Part shown: piece by piece, positions 45,112 through 54,900 of the stretch
How the letters are laid out: every line of letters starts with the position of its first letter
Position numbering within the stretch: position 1 is the first letter of the stretch
Assembly: GCA_905221615.1 (NCBI GenBank)
Contig: CAJNDT010006013.1
Span: forward strand, 1,467,879 to 1,531,878
Direction: 5' to 3'
DNA: 64,000 bases
Source: Symbiodinium sp. CCMP2592
Lineage: Eukaryota; Sar; Dinophyceae; Suessiales; Symbiodiniaceae
Notes under the pieces: model-generated
Told to the model about the DNA's origin: nothing
The model's input: only the letters and a program-made list of their open reading frames with translations
The model's database searches: none
Translations under genes and position numbers: made by a program

Positions 45112-45841
45112 TTGACAATGGACATTGTGCCTTTTATCGCTGCAACGGGCAACACGGATGGTCAGAGAACAGAAGCGGAGGCCAATCGGTATTTCCTAAA
45201 ACTACTGCTGGAAAACAACCAGGTCAATATCTTCCTGAGCGATCCTCGCATACAGCAGGCACTCGAACTCAGAGCGGAGAGACGGCATCAATTCGTCCTC
45301 GACAATGTCTATGCTGAGGCGAATGCGTACATAGCGCACTTGGAAGCCACCGCAGATGTTAACCACCGACAGCAACTAGCATTCGTGAGTCAGTCTACCA
45401 ATGTGCTGGTAGGGCAACTTCACAGCGAAGCTAGGGTGCTCGAAAGCATTGTTCGTGCAGAACAGCGAACAGCACAAGAGCTTCAGGCACAGCTGACACG
45501 CACACATCAGGAATGTCAAGACGAGCGGTCATTGGCTATGCGGTTTGATGCACATCGCTCCGAGCTGGAAGCAGCTGCGCACACACTCACCGCGGAACAC
45601 AGACAGCACGAACATCATCTCGCTGAGTTGCGCACTTCTTTCGACGAAAACCGTAATGAGCTCATAGAGTATTTGGGTTCCGAATTTGAGGAAAAGCTTC
45701 AGTGGGAGGAGAATGAAAGTGAGTTTCGGCTTACCTTTGAGGAACAGCAGTACGACAGCTTGATTGACGATCTTCATGATCGCAATGCGGAGCTTATAGC
45801 TGAGGTCAACTCTATAAGGACTGTCTTGACGACAGCGCAAA
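45112..45841 (+). pseudogene. Copia gag, N-terminal part (interrupted by insertion)
   Basis: About 243 codons of highly helical, charged sequence with heptad-like spacing (LRAERRHQFVLDNVYAEANA, LHSEARVLESIVRAEQRT, DDLHDRNAELIAEVNSI), a strong coiled-coil candidate. The frame runs into the inner element at 45842. Beyond that element, 56575 resumes an open frame in the phase that would continue this one. That and the shared strand are why I join the two as one gag. Coiled coils are usual in retroelement gag proteins, where they help particle assembly. The call as gag rests on position, not on a recognised motif. Confidence 0.5.
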
Positions 45842-45943
45842 GGTTCCTGTGTTTACTCAGGGTTGTTTCGGACTTACTCTTCCCGCGGCCCCGCTTGGGT
45901 TCAAGCATACACCACGCAACAGCAGCTTGCTTTCAAAAACTTT
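45842..45943 (+). repeat. Split direct repeat A1
   Basis: 102 bp that by eye are identical to A2 at 56079-56180. It includes a 13-mer (45908-45920) that is the reverse complement of a 13-mer near the end of each B repeat. Confidence 0.93.
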
Positions 45944-46048
45944 TAGCTTTAGCTGTTCACTTTCCAGCTTTGCTTCATGCTTAGGCTTTTAGCTGTCAGG
46001 ACTACTTTTCAGCAGCTTTAAGCTAAGCGAGTTCAGCCAGCCTCGTGC

Positions 46049-46366
46049 ATGGACAACCTGCCGGCCGCTTTCCGCCCTCAGCTGCAGCTCCAACTGACCG
46101 GAGAGGTCAGATCACTGCTCGATAGGCTCGTCGACTTGGAGGCTGAGGGGGCCGCACAACGAGCGGAAATCTCCCGCTTGCACTGCAGGGTCAGCCGGCT
46201 TGAAGCTCAGGTACATCAAGGTCACAACTGGCTTTTGCACTTAGCGGACAGGGCCACCTCATTGGAAGAGGTCACACAGAAGCTTTCTATCAGGCTGCGG
46301 GCCTTGGTCAGCTTGCTCCGCGAAACGCTTTCTGAGACTGTTGCCCGTCTTCGGATCTGGTTCTAG
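46049..46366 (+). CDS. Small coiled-coil ORF1
   Basis: A 105-codon ATG-started frame with Leu/Ile/Val heptads (LLDRLVDLEAEGAAQRAEISRL, HLADRATSLEEVTQKLSI). It is the first ORF after the A1 repeat, and its stop ends two bases before the ATG of the recombinase ORF. That tight spacing suggests coupled expression. A gag-like or assembly role is possible, but no specific motif is seen. Confidence 0.6.
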   Translation: MDNLPAAFRPQLQLQLTGEVRSLLDRLVDLEAEGAAQRAEISRLHCRVSRLEAQVHQGHNWLLHLADRATSLEEVTQKLSIRLRALVSLLRETLSETVARLRIWF

Positions 46367-46368
46367 GT

Positions 46369-48489
46369 ATGGCTGCCTCTGGCTCGGGCGGTGGTGATGC
46401 ACCAGCTTTGCCTTCTAGCAGGGTGGCTACGGACATACTCTTGGCTGACTCATCGCCTTTATGCACGGATGCTGACGCTTTGGAACTTAGGGAATCTTTT
46501 CGCAACCACTTTGCTGACTTTGCGGACCCTGAGTACCCTAATCAAGTGCCCTCAGCTTCGGCGCCCACTTTTGAGGTTGCCGATTCAGATGCAGAGGAAG
46601 CCTTTGAACCCAGGAGCAAGCTTCGACGCCGCTGGCTTCACCAAGCACATTGTGCCCCGGTGACTCTTCCCCTACCTATGGAAACCAGCCCAGGTGCATC
46701 CAGCGGTGATCACTCTTGGCAGCTTATAGAGCAGCACCAGCCGGAGGCCGAGACGCCTTCCTTTGAGGGGCTCACTTCAGGCTATTCGACCTTTCAGTTT
46801 TTACCGCTGCGACCAACCCCTCCTCGACCCAGCTTGTCAGCTACGTCGAGGGCACCCACTTGGCGGGCTCCAAGGGTGTGCTTAAGGTACAACTCCCCTT
46901 TTCAGGTGGGGCACACCGGGCGTCAGCCTACAGTGGCTCGGCTCCGCCCACGCTCCCCCTTTTCAGCCCCGCTTCAGGCCCCCAGCATTGTACCTGTTCA
47001 GCAGTCTACACCGCAAAACTTCCCGGCGGCGAAGGCACTGCCGCACTTTCAGGACGCGTCGGCTTATGCAGCATATCCTACGCTTCAGCAGACTCCTGTT
47101 CAGGCATCAATCTCTTTGGCGACTCCTAGACCGGTCCAGTCCTCACCGGCAGCTTTGCGAGTGCCCTTGGAACTGCACCCCCCGGCGTTGCGAGCTCCGA
47201 CAGCTGGCATGATGACGAGCAAGGAAAATCATCAGGCATGCGATGAGCGGAACAAGGCTCTTTTCGACCAGCTTTGCAAATCGCATGGGGCCTACAGCTC
47301 GGTGCTGCAGCAGCTTGAAAGTAGCCGCGAGGGAGCCGTGATTCGGTCCCGCTTGCTGAACAAGGTTAGCGACACCACAGCCGCCCGCTACCTTCGATCT
47401 GTTCAGCTTTTCTTTTGTGCCTTTGAGGAGCTGGGCGGCAGCATGGAGGCCATAGATCAGGGTCTGTTCCTCGATGCTTTCTTCGCTTTGTCTCGAGGTG
47501 CTGATTCAGGCCCCGTTTCAAATAGCATCAACGTCCTCAAGGCGCTCCGGTGGTATAAGAAACTTCTGGCAATCGCTTGTATGCCCGACTTGTATGGCAC
47601 CGCTTTCAGCCTGCTCTCCAACCCGGCCGGGCAGGAGAAACGCGAGAGTATACCTCTCCCTTTGTCGTTCGTCGCTTTTCTTGAACGCATGCTCCTGTCT
47701 GGCAAGGCAAGCTTGATGGACATGATCTGGGCAGGCTCCTTCCTTGTGGCTATTGGTGCTAGCCTCCGCTTTGCAGATGCACAACACATTCGCTGGAGCA
47801 CGCTCTGCGTTAGCAGCTTCACTTTGCGAGGAATCTGCTACAGGACAAAGACCACTAAAGGGGGATGCCCATGGGGCCTCCTCAGCTTTGGAGTCTTCTC
47901 GTCCTCCGAGGAATGGGGCATGACATGGCTTCCCCACTGGCTTGGGGCACTGGACACAGTATGGTGCGAGGTTCGCTCCCGCTTTGGGCCCGACTGTCTG
48001 TTTTTCCTTTGGAGCGATACCGGCTTTGCACCCGCATCCTACTCCCAAGCCCTGCAGAAGCTTCGCTACATGCTTACACTCTCTGGTATAGCACCGGCTC
48101 AGGCAGCACAATATACGCTTCACAGCCTCAAGACCACCTTTCTGTCTTGGATGAGTCAGCTGTCTATCCCACTCTCTTCCCGCTTCCTGCAGGGGCACCA
48201 CAAGGCTCCAGGGTCAGCTCAACTTTACTCGCGGGACGACGTGTGGCCAGCTTTGCGTGCACAGTGGCTGCTTTGGCGTTCAATACACGCCGGCTTTCGT
48301 CCAGCGAGACCACAGCACAGAGGCGGCCAGTCCCCGCTTGTTGAGCCACTTGTGGACACTGCAGGTTTCCAGTGGGTGGAGCACTGCCCGGACCTCTCCT
48401 GCTTTTCCGTTGGCAACGACTGTCAGTCCTTCTTAGCCCTGGAGCAGCAGGATGGCGACCTCCGTGACGCCCGGGAACGCGTCTGTTAA
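46369..48489 (+). CDS. Tyrosine recombinase (YR)
   Basis: 706 codons from an ATG two bases after the ORF1 stop. The first 300 residues are Pro/Ser/Ala-rich. From about 330 there is a SAM-like N-terminal helix bundle (TTAARYLRSVQLFFCAFEEL, NSINVLKALRWYKKLL). The catalytic half then has R467 (GASLRFADAQHIRW), a Lys in RTKTTKGG, H585 and K588 (TLHSLKTTFLSW), H610-H611 (LQGHHKAPGS) and Y620 (AQLYSRDD). This is the R-K-H-x-x-R/K-H-Y set of site-specific tyrosine recombinases, with K where HxxR is canonical; I recall the same change in other dinoflagellate copies. The protein would integrate circular element DNA. Confidence 0.85.
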   Translation: MAASGSGGGDAPALPSSRVATDILLADSSPLCTDADALELRESFRNHFADFADPEYPNQVPSASAPTFEVADSDAEEAFEPRSKLRRRWLHQAHCAPVTLPLPMETSPGASSGDHSWQLIEQHQPEAETPSFEGLTSGYSTFQFLPLRPTPPRPSLSATSRAPTWRAPRVCLRYNSPFQVGHTGRQPTVARLRPRSPFSAPLQAPSIVPVQQSTPQNFPAAKALPHFQDASAYAAYPTLQQTPVQASISLATPRPVQSSPAALRVPLELHPPALRAPTAGMMTSKENHQACDERNKALFDQLCKSHGAYSSVLQQLESSREGAVIRSRLLNKVSDTTAARYLRSVQLFFCAFEELGGSMEAIDQGLFLDAFFALSRGADSGPVSNSINVLKALRWYKKLLAIACMPDLYGTAFSLLSNPAGQEKRESIPLPLSFVAFLERMLLSGKASLMDMIWAGSFLVAIGASLRFADAQHIRWSTLCVSSFTLRGICYRTKTTKGGCPWGLLSFGVFSSSEEWGMTWLPHWLGALDTVWCEVRSRFGPDCLFFLWSDTGFAPASYSQALQKLRYMLTLSGIAPAQAAQYTLHSLKTTFLSWMSQLSIPLSSRFLQGHHKAPGSAQLYSRDDVWPALRAQWLLWRSIHAGFRPARPQHRGGQSPLVEPLVDTAGFQWVEHCPDLSCFSVGNDCQSFLALEQQDGDLRDARERVC

Positions 48490-48939
48490 CTTTCCGGAGC
48501 CAAGCTTCCACCATGTGTTCGCGCCCGTGCCCAGGTGGACCACTTCGAGGACTCCGACGCGGACGAATCAGGCCCGGCTCGTGCCGCTTCCAGCGCTCCC
48601 CGCGATCCGGAGGTCGATCCCACATGGCAAGCTGAGTCCGGTGAGGCACCCAGCCTTTCACCCAACCCGCAGCCGCTTGCTGCCCCGCCCGCTGAGGGTC
48701 TCCGCTCTAGCTGTATAGAGGTACGATACCTCTTGGGAGCCTCTGGGGTGGCACACTCTTGCATTTCCCACCCCGGCTCCCGTATGACGTGCTTGGCATG
48801 CAGGGACCCTTCCTGTTCAGTACGATGCCACCCCGCTTGTGGTTGCATCTCGGAATTTTCACCTTTTGTCCATTTTCCGCCCGACTCCCGCTTATGCAAG
48901 TGGCGGGCTTGTATCATGGCCTCCCTTGACGCAGCTTGA
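48490..48939 (+). CDS. Cys/His-rich ORF in phase with YR
   Basis: Open directly after the YR stop (TAA, 48487-48489) in the same frame. No in-frame ATG starts it convincingly. After an acidic segment (HFEDSDADESG) it has CLACRDPSCSVRCHPACGC and CKWRAC, an evident zinc-binding pattern. It may be a C-terminal extension of the recombinase reached by readthrough, or a separate product with an unidentified start. Confidence 0.5.
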   Translation, partial: LSGAKLPPCVRARAQVDHFEDSDADESGPARAASSAPRDPEVDPTWQAESGEAPSLSPNPQPLAAPPAEGLRSSCIEVRYLLGASGVAHSCISHPGSRMTCLACRDPSCSVRCHPACGCISEFSPFVHFPPDSRLCKWRACIMASLDAA

Positions 48940-49063
48940 GTGCGGCCAGCCGTTAAAACATTCGACGTGGGCGCACTGCATTTGAATTGCATCAGCTTAG
49001 AAATGCTGCTAACTTCCTGAACTGAGTGCTACAGCTTTATGTTCATCGCTTTCTTAGCTCGAA

Positions 49064-50021
49064 ATGCGCTTTAAGCCCACTTTCTTGCCTTGTTGGGTCA
49101 TGGCGAAACTTTCCCCTGAGTACGCCTTTACACTCCTCAAGACCATGACTGACGAGGAGAAAACCCGCTTCCTCAAGCAGCTGGAGAACGATCCGCTTCT
49201 CCCCGTCCACTACGAGCTCATCTTCGGTGGAGGCACCCGCTGTGCAACCAGTCGCAGCACTTATGGCAGACCCCATAGGGGAAAACATCGCCGCCGAGGA
49301 TTACAGCTTACCTTCAGTGGAGCCGGCTGCTTCACCGTCACCTCCGGCCAAAGCGGCACCCGCTTCTGTCACAGCGGACGAGCCCGAGGCCACCCACGAC
49401 GACGGTGCACCCGCTTCCAGGACCCCTGCAGATGGCGACGGGGGCAACACCGCCACTGGTGGCGGAGGCGATGGTGTTGCCAACGCAAAACGTTGGCAAC
49501 GGGAACCCGAGGTGAAAGAACCGCCACCACGGCCGCCCTCTTCACCAAAGGCGAGTCCTTCAACACCGGCTCCGACTGGCCCTCCGCTTAAGGCCAAGAG
49601 TGTGGCCTCACCTCCGAAGCCCGCTTCGGCTTCAGGTGCACCGGCCGCACCGACTCCCAGCGCCCCTCCTGCGGCCAAGGAGAAAGCTCCTCCACCTCCG
49701 CTTGCAGAAACTGGGGCCACCGACGGCAATGCGGGCACTGCAAGAGAGGCAACGCCCGCTTCTACTACGCCAACGCCCGCTTCGGCTACGGCTACGGCTA
49801 CTCCGTCGGGCAACAGGGCCCCACTTCTGGCGAGCGAGGCCCCGGCGAGCCGCTTGGGGCACACCATCTACGACGGTGAGGGGAACCCCACACTTCAATT
49901 AGTCCAGCTTTGGGCATGCCGTAAGCAGTGCTCCCAATGCTCGCTTGGTCACTGCCAGGCTACCTTCAGCGACCGCTCCATGCAACAGCTACCACACCAC
50001 CCACTTATGCAGAGACTGTAA
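49064..50021 (+). CDS. Low-complexity ORF with N-terminal helical segment
   Basis: The frame from 49064 begins MRFKPTFLPCWVMAKLSPEY and continues with a helix (LKTMTDEEKTRFLKQLENDP). Near 49222 the natural-looking sequence passes to the frame starting at 49227, which is a 264-codon Ala/Pro/Thr/Glu-rich region ending with CRKQCSQCSLGHC. A third frame (49945-50166) then has HLCRDCKRAR and a Trp/Gly/Gln-rich tail. So the gene either contains frameshifts or is spliced. The Cys/His residues near the end may form a zinc site. Function unknown. Confidence 0.4.
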
Positions 50022-50169
50022 GCGGGCCCGTGGTAGAGAGCGTCAAGAAGCCGCTTCTCAATGGAGCCAGGGCTATGAAGAGTGGGGCCAGAACCAGTCC
50101 GGCTGGGATGATCAACCCGCTTGGGGATCCTGGAACTGGAGTGGCCGCAACTGGCAGCACCAATGATGC

Positions 50170-50607
50170 TTTTGCCCCCGCTCCATGCTTATGCCGGCTT
50201 TGGCATTGAATCGCCCACTTTTGGGCTTGCCCATATAGATCAAGGGCAGCCCCGCTTGGGCTTGTGGGTATAAAGCGCCCGGCTTCTCCGAAGCCAGACA
50301 TACTCGAGCTCCGCTTCCCGCTTGAAAAAGCCAGCAGACCCACGCCCCGCACGCTCGGGAACAGTTCACGCTTTGAACTTGTGGCTTGTTTTTCACTCTT
50401 GTTTCCCGCTTGGATCAAGAAAGACTTCCGGGCCCCCCCCCGGCTCTGGGTATCCCGCGCTCCCACGTTACAGGCCACAGATGCCCACTTGTCATCACTA
50501 GCAACATGCTTCCCTGCTGCAGGACCACTTCGGGCAACGCTGCATCCTCAGTTTCAGTTCTTTGCCTACTTTTGGCAGTATGTGCACCTGCTTCAGGTCA
50601 AGCGAAG
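50170..50607. other. Spacer upstream of gag
   Basis: About 440 bases between the low-complexity ORF and the gag ATG. It is open in the gag frame from 50386 but without an ATG I trust, and it carries several CCCGCTTG/CCGCTT words. It may serve as the leader for gag-pol expression. Confidence 0.4.
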
Positions 50608-51915
50608 ATGGCTGACTTCACGCAACTAGTGGCCGACTGCAATGTGCCAGCAGCTGTCGCCCCTTTGCTTTCAGCATTCGACGTTGCTTTGTTTGCCCGG
50701 TCCTGCACCACTTCGGCAGAGCTTGAAGAGTTGGTGAACCACTTTCTGGCGGAAGCCTCAGTTACTGATGCAGCTGAGCGCTTTATCACCAAAGCTTCGC
50801 TTCGCTTGCTCTTTTGCAAATGCCGAACTTCAGAGGGCATGGCATCCTTGGAAGCCGCTCCCACTCCCACCACACCGCTTGGGGATGGGCCTCCCGCTGC
50901 TACCCCGGCTCCCCCGGCCACGCCTCCGCTTTCCAGCTCCTGGCAAGAGGCTTGGCCTGCGAAGCTGAGTGGGGAGCGAACCGCGGCGCTTAGGAAGAGG
51001 TTCGAGGAGGACTACCCCACTGAACTTCTTGACGCCGAGAGCTTTCCAAGCGCCCGCTTATTGGCCCTCACCAATAAGATGCTTTCAGACAAGGAGGTGC
51101 GATGGATTCCTTGGAAGTACCGCTTAAGCGCTCGTGCTCAAGAAGACAGTCTCCTCGTTCGGCCCAGGAAACAGGCCCGCTTTGACCTAACAGAGCTCTT
51201 TCTGGACGAGGCGCCTACACGTGACATACATGAAGGCCCCGCTTCCTTTGGCCTCGTCACTCAGCTTCTGTCACTGGCTGCCAATGCCATTGCGCTCTGT
51301 CAAGGTGCACATCTTGGGTCTCTGAAGCTTTATAATAAACGCTTCATGAGGATCTGCTTCACGAAGTACGATGCCGCCGCCAGCTTACGAGGTCCCACTA
51401 CCGTGGAAGCCCAGGCCGCCGACCGCCGCTGTTGGGAAATCATCGCCGACTTAGTCAATGTGCACCACTGGAAGTTGGACGATGCGCTTCACGAAGTGGC
51501 CGAGGTGCGCTCTGACATGCACAGCCTGCTTGCACCGAGGCCCTTTATTCCCAAACCGAAGTTCGACCCGGACAACAGCTGGAAGGCCCGCTTCACAGGC
51601 AACGGTCGAGGCGGCAAAGGCGGTGGCCGCGGCGGCAAAGGCCGTGACGGCAAGGGCGAGAAGGGAGAGCGCTTTGAGAGAGGGGGCAAAGGTGGCAAGG
51701 GCAAGGACAACAAGCAAGCCACCCCCCCCGGCAAGTGGCTTTCCACCCTCTTCATGGATGGCAAACGTCAGACGCTTTGCATGAGGTACCAGAGCGGGCA
51801 GTGCAAGGACCCGGCCACATGCCGCTACTTGCACAGATGCGCAGTGCCTAAGAGTGACGGCACAGCTTGCGGAGGCAATCACCCAGCTTCGCAACATGTT
51901 GCCACCCCGCATTAG
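50608..51915 (+). CDS. Gag-like protein with Gly/Lys-rich region and CCCH finger
   Basis: 436 codons from the in-frame ATG (MADFTQLVADCNVP). The N-terminal half is helical, followed by a Pro-rich linker and a second helical domain (ALRKRFEEDYPTELLDAES, FGLVTQLLSLAANAIALCQG). Near the end there is a Gly/Lys/Arg-rich stretch (GRGGKGGGRGGKGRDGKG) of RGG type and a CCCH finger, CMRYQSGQCKDPATCRYLH, both expected to bind RNA. It ends with TAG at 51913-51915, and the pol frame continues in the same phase. The role as gag is inferred from position, RNA-binding features and similar CCCH fingers in the two copia gags here. Confidence 0.65.
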   Translation: MADFTQLVADCNVPAAVAPLLSAFDVALFARSCTTSAELEELVNHFLAEASVTDAAERFITKASLRLLFCKCRTSEGMASLEAAPTPTTPLGDGPPAATPAPPATPPLSSSWQEAWPAKLSGERTAALRKRFEEDYPTELLDAESFPSARLLALTNKMLSDKEVRWIPWKYRLSARAQEDSLLVRPRKQARFDLTELFLDEAPTRDIHEGPASFGLVTQLLSLAANAIALCQGAHLGSLKLYNKRFMRICFTKYDAAASLRGPTTVEAQAADRRCWEIIADLVNVHHWKLDDALHEVAEVRSDMHSLLAPRPFIPKPKFDPDNSWKARFTGNGRGGKGGGRGGKGRDGKGEKGERFERGGKGGKGKDNKQATPPGKWLSTLFMDGKRQTLCMRYQSGQCKDPATCRYLHRCAVPKSDGTACGGNHPASQHVATPH

Positions 51916-54900
51916 GAAACCCACTTCAGCGAGCTGCGGGACATCGCTGAGGAGGTCACGACCGTCCCGCTTAGTGTGCCGGCGCAACCGTCAGGCTCAG
52001 CAGGGGCCACTTCGGCACTGCCCAAGGCACGTGCCCTAGTCTCCGATGCAGCATCGGCACTCAGTGAAGGCTCTCTCGATTTCGCTACTTGCTTGGAGCT
52101 TCTAGCGCAGTACTTTTCCATTCCCTTCGCTTCTTCTTCTCTCTGCCCCGACAATGCCATTGCAGCCTCTGAAGCATATTTCAATTTGGGGGCTTTCGCT
52201 TTTGACAATGGCGCCAGGTCGGGCATCTTTCAGCGTACCGAGCAATTTTCAGACGTTCTTCGATTCTTGAACGCTTTTATGCAGCTTCAGTTCCCTGAAG
52301 CCTCCTGGAGCTCCCTCTGCGTCAGCCACAACGTTCGCACCCGCTTACACACAGATTCTGGCAACGCTGCAGGGTCTCTGAATCACACAGTTTCACTTGG
52401 CAACTTCAGCGGTGGCGAGGTTTGGCTTTGCCCCGCTTTGAACCAGGCGGCTTCTCAGGTACCAGCCCCCTTGGATGCCTCATCCGAGGCGCACAGTGCA
52501 TCTGAAGCGGGTACAGGCGAGGTGCGCGACACATGGCACGCGCCGCTCTCCTTTAGCTGTGAAGCACTTCACTGTACGCTTCCGATACAAGGAGACCGGT
52601 GGGTATTGACTGCCTACACTTGCAAGAGCCTAGACCGCTTTGATGCAACGTCACTGGCACACCTGAGGTCTCTGGGCTTCCCGCTCCCGCCGGCAACCCC
52701 ATGCCACCCGCAGTCAATACATCCCCCGCTCAAGGACACGACATGCGTGGAGCTCTTCCTGGATATATGCTGTGGGGCCGCTCACCCACTTACCACGGCG
52801 ATGTCTTCATACGGAATCACTTGTCTGCCCATAGATCTACTGGGCGAGGAGCAACTCGACCTGCTCAACGACGACACCTACGACCACTTGCTTCGGCTGT
52901 GCTTTGCTGGGATCGTCCGCTTAGCTCACGGATCGCCACCCTGCAAGGAGTACTCCCGCTTGAAGCTTCGTCCAGGTGGACCTCCAGCCATTCGATCGCC
53001 GGATCACATGAATGGTCTGCCAGGGAACACCGCTTCTCAGCAAGCTAGAGTACACAGCAGCCAGAAGCTTCTATATCGTTGCGTATGCCTTCTGAGAGCA
53101 GCTTTTTGTTCAGGCGCACATGTATCCCTGGAACAACCCACTAACGCCATGTCCTGGCTTGAGCCTTTTGTTCAGGACATGCTTTCCGAAATACAGGCCT
53201 CACTGGTCAATATCCCGGCATGTTCAGTGGGACAGGATATAGCAAAATCGTGGCTTTTTGCTTGCAGTTACAGCGAATTCCGCTTTCTGGCAAGCACATG
53301 TTCGCATGCAGGAGGCCACCAGTCCGTCGCAGGAACCAGGGACGAACACGGGACCTTTTTGTCCCAGAGGACGGCGGAGTACCCGTCCCAGCTTGCCGAG
53401 AAATTCTCAGCGCAGGCAGTGCACTTGTTTTCTTCGGCAAGACCTGCTTATTCGGTTGCGCCCTGTTCCTTGAAGTTCGCACTGGCCTCAGTTCCCAAAA
53501 AGCCGCGTTCATCAACGCCTACAGCAGCACAGGATGGCGGGGGCATCTACTCTTTGCCCGACTGGTCCCTTGGCCCAAGGTACCAGTCCGACAGCTTACA
53601 CGACCTGCGGAAGGAATGGCAATCTTGGCTGCTTCAGAACAGAATTCCTCTCAGACTCCAGCAACACGTTGCCGAAGCCAGCAATAAACCGCTTTTCTCA
53701 AAGGAAGAAACGGAGTGGCTTCGCTCTTCTTTCAAGCGCTTTTCGGACGCTCACTCCCCGTGCCAGGACTGGAACTTCTCAGTGACAGAAGGCCAGCCAT
53801 ACTGCTTGTCTGCACTGGAGCGCTTGAGTACTATGCTGGGTGACAAGGACACTTCCCTTTTCCCCGCTTTGCAGAAGGGTGTGCCTACGGGGTTCGACGG
53901 CGACATCCCTCGCAGCCACACACTCCGACCTCGTGATCCCAACAACTCAGACGAACCCACTGACCTGCTTGTTTGCGAAGGTAACTGGCAGGGGGCTGAG
54001 GCAGACCCGGCACTGCTTCAGGAGTTGATCGAGGAGGAGGTTTCGGCCGGCTACATAGAAGAAGTTCCCAGCTTAGAGGCTGCTTACGAAAGGTGGGGCA
54101 AGGATCGTGTTGCGGTGGGCCGTGTGAACATTGTCAAAGCCCCAGGACGCTCTGCCCGCTTGGTTATAGACAACAGCATCTGCAACACGAACCAGAACTG
54201 CCACGTGCCTGAACAGTTCTCCTTGCCCAGCCTCCAGGACATTCAGTCCGCTTACCCTCCGAGGGAGGACGAGGAGCCGGTTTCGGGTTTCAGCTTAGAT
54301 GTGAAGGGAGCGCACAAAACTTCACTTGTGCGCGAGAAAGACAGAGGCCTGCTTGGACTAAGACAACAAGAACGCCTCTTTTTCTACCGTGTCTGTCCCT
54401 TCGGGGCCACTTTTTCTAGCCACTGGTTTGCCCGCTTAGGGGGCTTTTTCGTGCGCTGCCTTCACCTACTTATCTGGTTGTCACACGTCCTCATGCTGTA
54501 CGTCGATGATTTGCTTCTCTGGCAAAATTCTCGTGCACTGCCGCTTAGCGCTTCTCTGGTCTTGGCATTCTGCGCCTGCTTCAACATACCGCTTAGTTGG
54601 CGGAAATTGCAGATGGGGCCGTCTATAACCTGGATAGGGTGGCAGATCGACTTCAAGGCTGGCTGTTACACTTTACCAGAGCTCAAACGCTTGAAGCTGC
54701 TTGTCCAGGTGGAGGAATGCCTTCGGCACCGACTTGTCAGCCGCAAACAGCTTGACAAACTGCTAGGTCTGCTTCAGTGGATTCTGCATGGTCTTCCTGC
54801 TTTACGCCCCTGGCTATGCACTCTGTATGATGACATGCATAGACCACTTGGTACCAATGTCAGCATCAGCCCAGTTGTTTGGCCAGGCATCCACTCTTAC

